Assembly: GCA_041740995.1 (NCBI GenBank) | Contig: JBGSKY010000322.1 | Location: 1-35,418, forward strand | Origin: JBGSKY01 sp041740995 | GTDB taxonomy: Bacteria; Planctomycetota; Planctomycetia; Pirellulales; Pirellulaceae | Length of the DNA: 35,418 nucleotides | Direction: 5' to 3' | Shown here: positions 7,530 through 16,006 of the stretch, one piece after another | How positions within the stretch are numbered: the stretch's first letter is position 1 | How the letters are laid out: the number at the start of each line of letters is the position of its first letter | Notes under the pieces: generated by a model | The model's input: only the letters and a program-made list of their open reading frames with translations | Database searches by the model: none | What the model was told of the DNA's origin: nothing | Translations under genes and position numbers: made by a program

Positions 7530-10500
7530 CTACTGCTTAGGTTGCGCTGGCGCGCCGAAGCCAGGGAATCCAAAATTTGGAAGCTGTGGCAATTGCGGCA
7601 TCGCGGGTAATTGATTTGGCAAAGCTTGGATTTGCTGCTGCAATGGTTCGAGCTGATTTTGAAGTGGCCCCAACAGCTTGTTGAGACCTTTATCAATCTG
7701 TTTCTGGGCGGCCTTCTGAACACCCGCAGTCACCAGTTGCTGTGTGACTGAACCAATCGAGGAAAAATCCAACCGAGGCTGTTGCAGCGTACCACCGATT
7801 GGTACGTCCAGCGTCTGCCCAGCGAGTGAGGCAAGCAATTGATTCTCGGCGACCCATTGTTGCTGGATTGGCACGCGGGCAACCATCTGCAATTTGCCGT
7901 CGAGCGAAACCGCTCCCGATGTGGTCACCAACACATCGCCAATCTTTAGCTGAACGTCCCGGTGCGTGATATTGCCCTGATCGACTGTAAACGAAATCTT
8001 TTGTTCAGGCATCTGTACCCACAAGTCATCGTTGATTGTGCTTGGGTCCAGGGTGAGCCCTTTTCGCATGGCACGAATCTGTCGAGCGATTCCAATCAAT
8101 TGATCCGACAATGGTCCAGGACCAACATTGGCGCCATGTACGAACAGCTTGCCGGCGACCGTTTGATCGAGGTAGTTGAAAGGCGAAATTTCCGCTCGTT
8201 CAATTTCCAAACTGAGCTGTCCTTGCACCGCAGCAACTTCGGAAACCAGCGGGGCGATATACTTCAGCCAACCACTGCACATTTCTGGTGTGATGGCGAC
8301 ATGGTCAAGCACCGTTTGCGGCTTCTGAGAAATTTTCATCGGCTCGGCGGCAAGATTGCTCTGCAAGTCCCATCGCAGCGTCCCTTGAGAAATCGGGATT
8401 TCGGTGGCTGTAACAAGGACCCCTTTGTTGATCGAAATAGGAACTGAACTATTGCCAATAACTATGCCGACCATCTGCGCTTCATCCCACCCGATGGTGG
8501 TTTTAGCTGTCAGTGAATCGGTCCAACTACTTGTTGAATCGTTTCTCGCTAGCCAACGAAATTGAAACGGTTCAGTTCGTTGTCCCCTGACCGTAGCAAA
8601 AGTGCCAATGTAAGGTTTCAATCGTTCAGTAACAGTTTTCATGTCGTAAGTGACTTGCCCAGAACAATTCACTTCTGTCTGAGTCTTGGTCGCTAAGTAC
8701 TGCGTTGACCCTGCAACAGCAATCCATTCGCTTTGGACCACAAAGGTCGGCAGGTCCAAACTTCCATCATCGAACACATAAGTTCCCTTGGCGTCCATTT
8801 TCACTTGTGGTTCTTCCCAAATTTTAGTCTCGCCATTGGGCGAAATTGAAGTTGTCGCGCTGACCAGCTTGGCTGCCGAACTTGCAGGCGACGCGATTTG
8901 GCTGACCACAAGATCTTTCGCATCCACACTGATTTGCCAATCGGCTTGTTTCGAATTCAGCCACCATTGGACTTGGCCTGTCATGTCGCCGCCGACGGCA
9001 TATTCGTCGGCTGGTTGGCCGTTGGTCGTGACAGCCGTCGACTGGTAGCTTTTCATCAATCGCGCCGGGTCAACACGGAACGCGGCTTGACCATTTCGCA
9101 AGTATCCTGTCTGGTCAGACGCGGAATCTTTTGCTGTCAGTGCGAAAGATTCGGCTTGCGCAATCAATTCGTCAATTTGCATGCCTGCGATGTCGTTCGT
9201 ATCCAAACGCCCTCGAAAGTTTCCCTGGATTCGAGGCTCGCGAATTACATAGCCGTCGCCAATGAGTGTCAGATCTGTTGTTTCAAAAGTGGCGGTTTCA
9301 AGAACGGGATTTAGATTATCAATCGTACTTTCCGCTTGAACAATAAAAATCCCAGAAGCGTTAACGCCCGGGTCCACACCAGTCAAAATTTTGCACCGAT
9401 TCAAACAGGCTGCTAGATCGCATCGGATATTTGCAACCGCCGTTGTTGGACGTGGAGGAGGGCTCCCCGCAGGCAATTCCGCAAACCGAAGCGGTGTATT
9501 CATAACGACATCAAACTTTTCACGAGCCGAAGTCAATTTTGCTTCCGCACGATCGACTTGGACCACTTCCAGGCCTTTGAGTTGCAGTGTTGCTGAAGCT
9601 ATCCCTTGCCACGCAGGCTCGTCAAGTTTTCCGCTTGGCAAAATGACTGAAAGAGCAGTCGTGTCTACTTTCGCAGATGCGATGATTCGGTCCTCTGCCT
9701 GTTGTTGCCAATTCAATGTCGCGTTGGCCGAGCCGGACAATGATTCAGTAGGGAGTTTTACCCACTGCGAAAGTCGCCGCTCAAGCTTATCAAGATCAAC
9801 CTTAGCAACGACTTGACCATAGTTTAAAGTCCCTTGGCCTTGAATATCGCAAAATTCAGCCTTGCAATTGACTTGGAATTCGACATCTTGCTGACTCGCA
9901 CTTGCCGGTGGCACCAATTGCGTTTGTACTTGCAACGCTTCATCCCACACTAATTGATTGCCCGCGTATTCAGCTTGCAATGCACCAAGGCGAATATCAA
10001 GGATCGCTCTTGGCATACCTGTACTAGAATTTTTGTCTTGAGTATGCCGAAGCGAAAGCGTAGCTTTTCCGGAAGTCAAACGAGTTTGATCCTGTAACGC
10101 GATGATTTCCGGAGCTACCTGCAGCAAGCGGGCAAGATCGATTTCACCATCCACTGTCAAATCAGCACCAGGAACCCATGGCCGCGTTAAGCTTGGGTTT
10201 TCAAAAGGCCAAGGCACTTTTGCAGTCGTGCGAATGAAACCGACATCACTCGTCAATTGCATACGATCAGTTTGAATATGATTATTTGAAAGCCGAATGT
10301 CACCAGCGAGACGGATTTGATTCATGGTCGCACCACTTTGACCAAAATACTCCGGTGCATCGATTCGTACTCGATCTAGCTGCGCTGTTGCGATGTTAGC
10401 GGTGATCGAATTCAACGACAGAAAATCAATCTCGGCTTGCACTGTCGCTGATCCATTGATCTGTTCGATAGGAAACCAACCCAAGCGTCGCTTGACCAAG

Positions 10501-11336
10501 CTCATCCATTCCAGCGGAAGGCCACTGGTGTTGATCGTCAGATGCATCTGCGCTGTATCGACGAGCGAATTTGCCTCGCTGATGTTGCTAGCGTTGGCGA
10601 TCGGTTCAACCTTCGCTTCGAACTGGCCCGTTGATCGAAGGATCAAGTTACCGGCGTCATCGATTTGGGCAACTCGACCGACCAAACTGACTTTTGGGAC
10701 TTGCTTGAAATCCTTTGGAATTGGAATGATCGCTTCGCTGATATTGAATTCCCATTGTTGCCCCGTCACGCTATCACGAGCCAACACAGTCGCATTCTCT
10801 ATTTGAACTGTTCCTTCGATCGAAATCGCAGAAGTGCTAGCTGGCGTTTCGACAACTGGTTCAGTGCTTTGCCATTTTGCCAACAGTGGCTGCAAGGCTT
10901 CTTCTAGACTCGTTGTCTCCGGTTGCACGTCGACTGCCAGTCGAATCTGACGAATATAGACGTTTCGGATATTGGAATAATTGGTTGCCAGATTGAGCAA
11001 CGACATTTGTGTTTCAATTTCGTCGACCCGCAAAAGTTCGACTCCACCAGCGTCCATGACTCGAACTTTTTCGAGTTTTAGAGGCGAGAACCAACCAATT
11101 TCTATTTCACCGATATCAACATGCAGCGGATCAAGCCCAGCGTATTGATTGACTAATTTGGTAATCAATCCGGCGTTTGACAGGGCAAAAGGTACGGACA
11201 AGCAAGCGACGATAATTGCCAAGACGCTCAAGATTGCGAGCATCCTTAAGCTGCGAAAGAATCGGCTGCGCTGGGGTTTAGCGCGTTGGATCTTTGTAAA
11301 GCCTTGTTCAACAGTGACGTTGGATTGTCGCGTCAT
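7530..11336 (-). CDS. AsmA/TamB-like inner-membrane-anchored protein
   Basis: The 1268-residue protein has a short basic cytoplasmic N-terminus, one membrane helix (about 30-52) and a very long periplasmic region of beta-rich repeats with few Cys. The zone after the helix (VDIGEIEIGWFSPLKLEKV) and the C-terminal run (VPIGGTLQQPRLDFSSIG) are typical of AsmA-like and DUF748 proteins. That superfamily includes bridge-like lipid-transfer proteins such as TamB and YhdP (family knowledge). The tail is Gln/Pro/Leu-rich with a helical QKQIDKGLNKLLGPLQNQL segment. The ATG start is well supported by AAGGAG at 11343-11348. A role in lipid traffic to the outer membrane is inferred from fold type only. 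Confidence 0.75.
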   Translation of the reverse strand: MTRQSNVTVEQGFTKIQRAKPQRSRFFRSLRMLAILSVLAIIVACLSVPFALSNAGLITKLVNQYAGLDPLHVDIGEIEIGWFSPLKLEKVRVMDAGGVELLRVDEIETQMSLLNLATNYSNIRNVYIRQIRLAVDVQPETTSLEEALQPLLAKWQSTEPVVETPASTSAISIEGTVQIENATVLARDSVTGQQWEFNISEAIIPIPKDFKQVPKVSLVGRVAQIDDAGNLILRSTGQFEAKVEPIANASNISEANSLVDTAQMHLTINTSGLPLEWMSLVKRRLGWFPIEQINGSATVQAEIDFLSLNSITANIATAQLDRVRIDAPEYFGQSGATMNQIRLAGDIRLSNNHIQTDRMQLTSDVGFIRTTAKVPWPFENPSLTRPWVPGADLTVDGEIDLARLLQVAPEIIALQDQTRLTSGKATLSLRHTQDKNSSTGMPRAILDIRLGALQAEYAGNQLVWDEALQVQTQLVPPASASQQDVEFQVNCKAEFCDIQGQGTLNYGQVVAKVDLDKLERRLSQWVKLPTESLSGSANATLNWQQQAEDRIIASAKVDTTALSVILPSGKLDEPAWQGIASATLQLKGLEVVQVDRAEAKLTSAREKFDVVMNTPLRFAELPAGSPPPRPTTAVANIRCDLAACLNRCKILTGVDPGVNASGIFIVQAESTIDNLNPVLETATFETTDLTLIGDGYVIREPRIQGNFRGRLDTNDIAGMQIDELIAQAESFALTAKDSASDQTGYLRNGQAAFRVDPARLMKSYQSTAVTTNGQPADEYAVGGDMTGQVQWWLNSKQADWQISVDAKDLVVSQIASPASSAAKLVSATTSISPNGETKIWEEPQVKMDAKGTYVFDDGSLDLPTFVVQSEWIAVAGSTQYLATKTQTEVNCSGQVTYDMKTVTERLKPYIGTFATVRGQRTEPFQFRWLARNDSTSSWTDSLTAKTTIGWDEAQMVGIVIGNSSVPISINKGVLVTATEIPISQGTLRWDLQSNLAAEPMKISQKPQTVLDHVAITPEMCSGWLKYIAPLVSEVAAVQGQLSLEIERAEISPFNYLDQTVAGKLFVHGANVGPGPLSDQLIGIARQIRAMRKGLTLDPSTINDDLWVQMPEQKISFTVDQGNITHRDVQLKIGDVLVTTSGAVSLDGKLQMVARVPIQQQWVAENQLLASLAGQTLDVPIGGTLQQPRLDFSSIGSVTQQLVTAGVQKAAQKQIDKGLNKLLGPLQNQLEPLQQQIQALPNQLPAMPQLPQLPNFGFPGFGAPAQPKQ

Positions 11337-11342
11337 GAAACT

Positions 11343-11348
11343 CTCCTT
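11343..11348 (-). promoter_or_regulatory. Strong ribosome binding site of the AsmA-like gene
   Basis: The minus strand reads AAGGAG here, 6 bases before the ATG at 11336. This is one of the few canonical Shine-Dalgarno sites in the window and fixes the start of the 1268-residue protein. Confidence 0.8.
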
Positions 11349-11607
11349 AGTGGTCGCAAATCACAAGCGGCAATCCTTGCCAAGCCTGTTACAAGGCACG
11401 CGCAGCGATGTCTTGCTGCTGCATCGTAGAAAAATACCGTTGTTCAAGTCAACTGGATCGTATAACCCGCACGACTCGTCTTGACTGGACTTAATTCTTG
11501 AGTGTAAACCCGTTCATCGGCGTCTGATGACTTAAGTTGATCACTCCTCAGCGTTTTGCGAATTCGAAATTTTTTCTTCCATTTTGCTTCGCGCAAATTC
11601 AATCATC

Positions 11608-12276
11608 ATGCATAAAAGCTTTGTGGCACTGTTTACAACCGTGTCGATCGTGAGCTGCGTCGGCTGCGCGACAGTCAAGCAGTCCGATACTGCCCGTACA
11701 GGCCTAGAACAACTGCTGGTTAGCGGCGCAATCGATGACTCGCTCAACAAAATCAATTTGGAACCGATCGCCGGAGCCAATGTTTTTCTTAAAACGGACT
11801 TGTTGGATTGTGTTGACAAAAATTATGTCATCGTCGGCATGCATCAAAGATTGCATGGTCGCGGTTGCACATTAGCCGCCAGCGCCGAAGATTCCGATGT
11901 CGTTCTAGAAATTGCTTCAGGCGGCGTCGGAACCGATAGAACCGATTTAACAATCGGGACTCCCGAAATACCACTCGGCTTGATGGGTAGCGTTCCCAAA
12001 TTAACGGTTTACGAAAAGAAACGCTCGATGGGAACGGCAAAACTGATTGTCTTAGCGACCGACACGGCCAGCAAACAAACGGTAATCAATCAAGGTTATT
12101 CGTTGGCGCGCAGCGATCATCAATTTTGGTCTGCTCTTGGCGCTGGTCCAGTCATGTCCGGCTCTGTCGCGCGACAGCTTGAACAGCACACGGGAACCTC
12201 TGAGAACATGATGACACCGCCGAAGCTAAGCTCGAAAAAATCGCAGAACGTCGGCTCAGGCACAATCCTTCGCTAG
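11608..12276 (+). CDS. Planctomycete lipoprotein, function unknown
   Basis: The protein is 222 residues from the ATG at 11608. In-frame codons reach back to a TTG at 11584, but the ATG gives a proper signal peptide. The lipobox is IVSC with Cys17, with Cys20 (CVGC) as an alternative. The mature protein has the segment DTARTGLEQLLVSGAIDDSL, then NLEPIAGANVFL and an alpha/beta region ending near residue 175 with SARDxQFWSALGAGP-like residues. This resembles a planctomycete lipoprotein family (perhaps DUF6655, recalled and not checked). The C-terminal 40 residues are polar and probably disordered. It is followed by a REP-like palindrome. Confidence 0.75.
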   Translation: MHKSFVALFTTVSIVSCVGCATVKQSDTARTGLEQLLVSGAIDDSLNKINLEPIAGANVFLKTDLLDCVDKNYVIVGMHQRLHGRGCTLAASAEDSDVVLEIASGGVGTDRTDLTIGTPEIPLGLMGSVPKLTVYEKKRSMGTAKLIVLATDTASKQTVINQGYSLARSDHQFWSALGAGPVMSGSVARQLEQHTGTSENMMTPPKLSSKKSQNVGSGTILR

Positions 12277-12678
12277 CTCGCTAGCTGACAAAGCAATCGG
12301 TTTTGCCGCAAGGCAAGTGTCTTGCGATTGAGCTTCGAACCTAACCGAAAAGGGGTCTGCCAATCCGAAAAGGGGTCTGACTCTTTGGAGGAACCGAGAG
12401 GGTCAGACCCCTTTTCGGATAGGCGCTTAGTTGCAGAAAATTGTTTCATACTTTCGACGAGACAATTAACCGACTGGAAGCTTATCCTATGAGTCGTATT
12501 GCTCTAGCGATGATGTAGCCAGACTCTCTAGCTGTGGTAGAATCCAAGCGTTGTCCTCCGTCCACTGCGGTGCGGCTCAAGCGAACTCATTCTTTGCGGC
12601 TTCTGCGGTTAACAGTAGATAGTCCGCTCCCTTACTAGATCGTACGGACATTGTTGCACTGACATCGATCAAACGCTT
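12277..12678. other. Intergenic region holding a REP-like element
   Basis: This is 402 bp between the lipoprotein and the DUF58 gene. It holds the REP-like repeat (12344-12420). The remaining 258 bp up to the DUF58 start contain no supportable gene. The promoter of the DUF58 / BatA / VWA triad is expected here. No MoxR ATPase gene or remnant was recognised. Confidence 0.5.
12344..12420. repeat. REP-like palindrome with an extra half copy
   Basis: A perfect 19 bp inverted repeat pairs 12363-12381 (core CCGAAAAGGGGTCTGAC) with 12402-12420 around a 20 bp loop. A direct copy of CCGAAAAGGGGTCTG sits 20 bp upstream (12345-12359). The AAAAGGGGTC-GACCCCTTTT core resembles repetitive extragenic palindromes mobilised by REP-associated tyrosine transposases (family knowledge). 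No such transposase gene is in the window. It could also act as a transcript end for the lipoprotein gene, but there is no clean T run next to the stem. Confidence 0.8.
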
Positions 12679-13575
12679 ATGACGGCTGTCGAAGAATATC
12701 TGAAACCCTCGGTCGCTTCGCAAATCAAACGACTCGATCTGCGAGCCAAGATGGTCGTCCGTGGTTTTCTGCAAGGCCTACACGCAAGTCCGACGCAAGG
12801 TTTCAGCGTCGAATTCTCTGAGCATCGTCGCTATGCGCCAGGTGATGATCCCAAGGGTATCGATTGGTTGGTTTATGCGAAAACCGATCGCTATTACATC
12901 AAAAAATATGAGTCCGAAACGAACTTGACGGGCTATTTGATGATTGATGTCAGTCAATCGATGGACTACACCTACCGTCAACAATTGACAAAATTCGATT
13001 ATTGTATTTGCTTGGCTGCGGCGCTGACCTACTTGATGATTTCGCAACAAGATCCGGTGGGATTGGTGACCTACAGCGAACGGATGATCGCGCGTTCAGC
13101 CCCCAGAGCCCGGCGTTCACAACTAGCTGCTGTTTTAGGCCATCTTTCCAAACTTACAGCCAGTGGCATTGGCGACTTGCCACTGGCTGTTCAACAGATA
13201 ACCTCGATGCTTCGACACAAATCGCTGGTCATGGTCATGAGCGATTTGCTGGGCGATGTTTCGGTCACCATGGAATCGTTACGCCGGTTGCGAGCTAGTG
13301 GGCATGACGTCATTGTCTTTCATATTTTGGACGAAGCGGAGGTGCAGTTCCCGTTCGATGGTGTCGTCGAGCTGATCGATCCTGAAACGAACGAACGACT
13401 TTCTGTCCAAGCCGACGAGATTGGAATTGATTATCGCGCCAGCATCGCTGAGTTTCGCGAACAACTCAATACAATGTGCAGTGAATCGCGCATCGACTAT
13501 GTGCCGCTGGATACCTCCTTGCCATACGATCGAGCATTGGTTGAATATCTGCAGTCACGACGACAGAGGATATAA
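12679..13575 (+). CDS. DUF58 domain protein with VWA-type MIDAS
   Basis: The 298-residue protein carries the DUF58 signature EFSEHRRYAPGDDPKGIDW (45-63) and then a VWA-like fold with an intact metal site, DVSQS (Asp90, Ser92, Ser94). DUF58 proteins usually sit beside MoxR AAA+ ATPases and VWA membrane proteins, and the set is thought to act in chaperone-like or envelope processes (family knowledge). No membrane helix is seen, so a cytoplasmic location is likely. The ATG at 12679 is the natural start. The BatA-like gene begins 13 bp after the stop, so they are almost certainly co-transcribed. The usual MoxR partner is absent here. Confidence 0.95.
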   Translation: MTAVEEYLKPSVASQIKRLDLRAKMVVRGFLQGLHASPTQGFSVEFSEHRRYAPGDDPKGIDWLVYAKTDRYYIKKYESETNLTGYLMIDVSQSMDYTYRQQLTKFDYCICLAAALTYLMISQQDPVGLVTYSERMIARSAPRARRSQLAAVLGHLSKLTASGIGDLPLAVQQITSMLRHKSLVMVMSDLLGDVSVTMESLRRLRASGHDVIVFHILDEAEVQFPFDGVVELIDPETNERLSVQADEIGIDYRASIAEFREQLNTMCSESRIDYVPLDTSLPYDRALVEYLQSRRQRI

Positions 13576-13588
13576 AAAAAGATCGCCG

Positions 13589-16006
13589 ATGACTTTTCTA
13601 CATGCATCTTTACTTGCCGGTCTTGCAGTTACGATCATTCCGATCTTGATTCATTTCAGCGGTCGCAAGCAACCTAAGCCGATCATCTTTCCAGCTCTAC
13701 GGTTTGTAAAATCGACCAAGCTAGTTGCTGCTCGCGGTTGGAGCGTAAAACGTTGGCTGCTGATGATCTTGCGAGTGCTAATGCTCGCCCTGTTCGTCTT
13801 GGCGATGGCCTCTCCTCGTGTAAATAGCGCGAGTTTCGCAAGTTGGCTTTCAATCGGGTTGATCGGGCTCTTAGCGCTCTTCGCGGGCGCTGCAACGTTG
13901 CTCTCATTTGCCAATCGGCACAGTTCGCAAAAACGCTTCGGTTTGGCAGCGTTGACCGGAACACTATTTTTGATTTCTATCGGTTGGTCAGCTTGGGTTA
14001 CCGCCCGCGGTCCGACTGCTCCTTCGCAAACAACACAAGGGCCAGTCGCGGCGGCTATCGTCGTCGACAATTCTCCCAACATGGAGTACCGATTCGACAA
14101 TCAGACGAGGCTTGAGAAGGCGAAAGAGATCGCCGAATGGATCGTCAAACGACTTGATTCTCAGAGCCGTATAGTCGTGCTAACCGACTCCATGTCGGAT
14201 CGATTGCAGCTAGGTCATGCCGCTGCTTTGACGCAAGTCTCTCGACTGCAAACGCAAGGCCGCTCGGTCAATTTGCTGGCTCGCATCGGAAAAGCGTTCG
14301 AACTAGTCGGCAATTCAAACTTGCAACGTAAAGAAGTTTACGTCATCAGTGACATGTCGCTCAACGCGTGGAACAGCCCTGATGACTTTCTCAAAGCGAC
14401 GATTGATGAACAAAACGATATCCTTTTGCAACTGGTTGATGTTGGTTTGACCGAGCATCGCAATTGGGGCTTCGATCAAGTGCAGTTAACTCGCGACGTC
14501 GCCGCGATCGGAAGTTCCGTTGACGTTTCGGCGACGATTCAGTCGGCCCGCGGAACACCGTCAGAACAAATTGTCGTCGAGTTGCTCAGTGAAAAAAAAG
14601 ACCCTCTGCTTCCAGTTGTCCGCGACGGTAAGCTTGTAACACCGAACGAAGACGTAATCGATCGCAAAATCATTCAATCGTCCGGCGATGGAGTCTCATT
14701 GAACGTTAACTTTTCGATTGCTGATATCAAACCTGGAACGAATCATTTTAGCCTTCGAATCACAGCAGCTGACCCGTTGTCGATTGATAATCAATGGCCT
14801 CTGACTGTCGAAGGAGTTGCGGGCCAGAAACTGTTGGTTGTCGATGCCGGAAAACCGTCAGAGAAAGAAAAAACTAGCCCGAGCAAAGTCGGTGACGAAG
14901 CGTTGATCCTTAGTTTGATGTTGGACCCAACTGAAGCGAACACGACCGCGATTCCACTTGCAAAATTCAGTTCCGCAGATTTAAGCGAAATTGGCGTCAC
15001 AGCAATTTATAACCCCACTGCTACGCTCTCAAAGGACGATGTTGATCGACTCGAAAAATTTGTCACTAACGGTGGCGGATTGATGCTCGTCCTCGGTGAT
15101 CAGATGGCTGAGTTATCGGGAAAATCGGCCACCGACAAAGCACCGATTTACCGACTGCTACCAGGTAAAATTGAACGAACGACCAGGCGGACACAGCGTG
15201 ACGTGTTCCTTGAAAACTTGAAACCCAATCACCCGATCTGGCGTGAGTTTGGTAGAGAGATTGCTCAAGTTCCTTGGACACGATTTCCAATCTGGCGGCA
15301 TTGGGACATTGATGAACTGAGCCCTAATGCGTCCGTGATTGCACGATACACCGTCAGCGGACTACCTGCTATCATCGAACAAACTCTCGGGCTCGGTCGA
15401 ATTATCGTTTTCACAACGCCGATCCCTCAGCTTGAACAACCGGGCCGGACGGCTTGGAATGAGTTAAGCACTGCGAGTGAACCTTGGGCAAGTTTCGGGC
15501 TGATGCTTGGTACTGGTCGTTATCTTCAATTGCCGGATAATACGCCAAGAAATTTTGAAGTCGCACAAACGGTCTATATCACTTGGAACGAGAAGGAAGT
15601 TCCGAAATCGTTTGAACTTTTTTATCCCAACGCGAGCACCGAACCCATCGCCAGCGATCAAGGCAAATTGCTTTTTGGATTCGCAAATCAAATTGGACAA
15701 TATCGTCTACGCGGCTCCAATCGCAGCGGCATCGAAGTTCGTGGTTTTTCCGTACATTATCCAGTAGGCACAACTGATCTTTCACGTATATCAACCGAAC
15801 AACTCGATGAACGTTTGGGCGATGAAAAGTATTTGATTGCGAACGATACCAATTCACTTCGAGAATCGATCGGTCAGGGAAGATATGGTCGCAACCTGAC
15901 ACCGTTTTTGTTGATCGTCATCGTCGGAATGTATCTTGCTGAACAAGCCATGTCGCAACGCTATTACACGTCCAAACGAGTCTCCGTGGCGACGAGCAGA
16001 GCATGA
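13589..16006 (+). CDS. BatA-like membrane protein with degenerate VWA domain
   Basis: The 805-residue protein starts at the ATG at 13589, and the frame upstream only overlaps DUF58. The N-terminus (MTFLHASLLAGLAVTIIPIL, then H-F-x-x-R-K) is the BatA/aerotolerance N-terminal domain. Predicted helices lie near 4-22, 56-76, 86-106 and 118-137, with one more near the C-terminus (about 775-790). The VWA domain begins at AAIVVDNSPNM, where the metal motif DxSxS reads DNSPN (Asp160, Ser162, Asn164), so metal binding may be weakened. A GATase1-like region (about 480-640, with KFVTNGGGLMLVLGD) follows. The 3' end overlaps the next gene by ATGA. An envelope-stress or assembly role with the DUF58 and VWA partners is inferred. 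Confidence 0.9.
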   Translation: MTFLHASLLAGLAVTIIPILIHFSGRKQPKPIIFPALRFVKSTKLVAARGWSVKRWLLMILRVLMLALFVLAMASPRVNSASFASWLSIGLIGLLALFAGAATLLSFANRHSSQKRFGLAALTGTLFLISIGWSAWVTARGPTAPSQTTQGPVAAAIVVDNSPNMEYRFDNQTRLEKAKEIAEWIVKRLDSQSRIVVLTDSMSDRLQLGHAAALTQVSRLQTQGRSVNLLARIGKAFELVGNSNLQRKEVYVISDMSLNAWNSPDDFLKATIDEQNDILLQLVDVGLTEHRNWGFDQVQLTRDVAAIGSSVDVSATIQSARGTPSEQIVVELLSEKKDPLLPVVRDGKLVTPNEDVIDRKIIQSSGDGVSLNVNFSIADIKPGTNHFSLRITAADPLSIDNQWPLTVEGVAGQKLLVVDAGKPSEKEKTSPSKVGDEALILSLMLDPTEANTTAIPLAKFSSADLSEIGVTAIYNPTATLSKDDVDRLEKFVTNGGGLMLVLGDQMAELSGKSATDKAPIYRLLPGKIERTTRRTQRDVFLENLKPNHPIWREFGREIAQVPWTRFPIWRHWDIDELSPNASVIARYTVSGLPAIIEQTLGLGRIIVFTTPIPQLEQPGRTAWNELSTASEPWASFGLMLGTGRYLQLPDNTPRNFEVAQTVYITWNEKEVPKSFELFYPNASTEPIASDQGKLLFGFANQIGQYRLRGSNRSGIEVRGFSVHYPVGTTDLSRISTEQLDERLGDEKYLIANDTNSLRESIGQGRYGRNLTPFLLIVIVGMYLAEQAMSQRYYTSKRVSVATSRA

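Noticed and set aside
13421..13588. A longer start for the BatA-like protein
   Set aside because: The extra 56 residues overlap DUF58 in another frame and precede the clear BatA N-terminus at the ATG at 13589.
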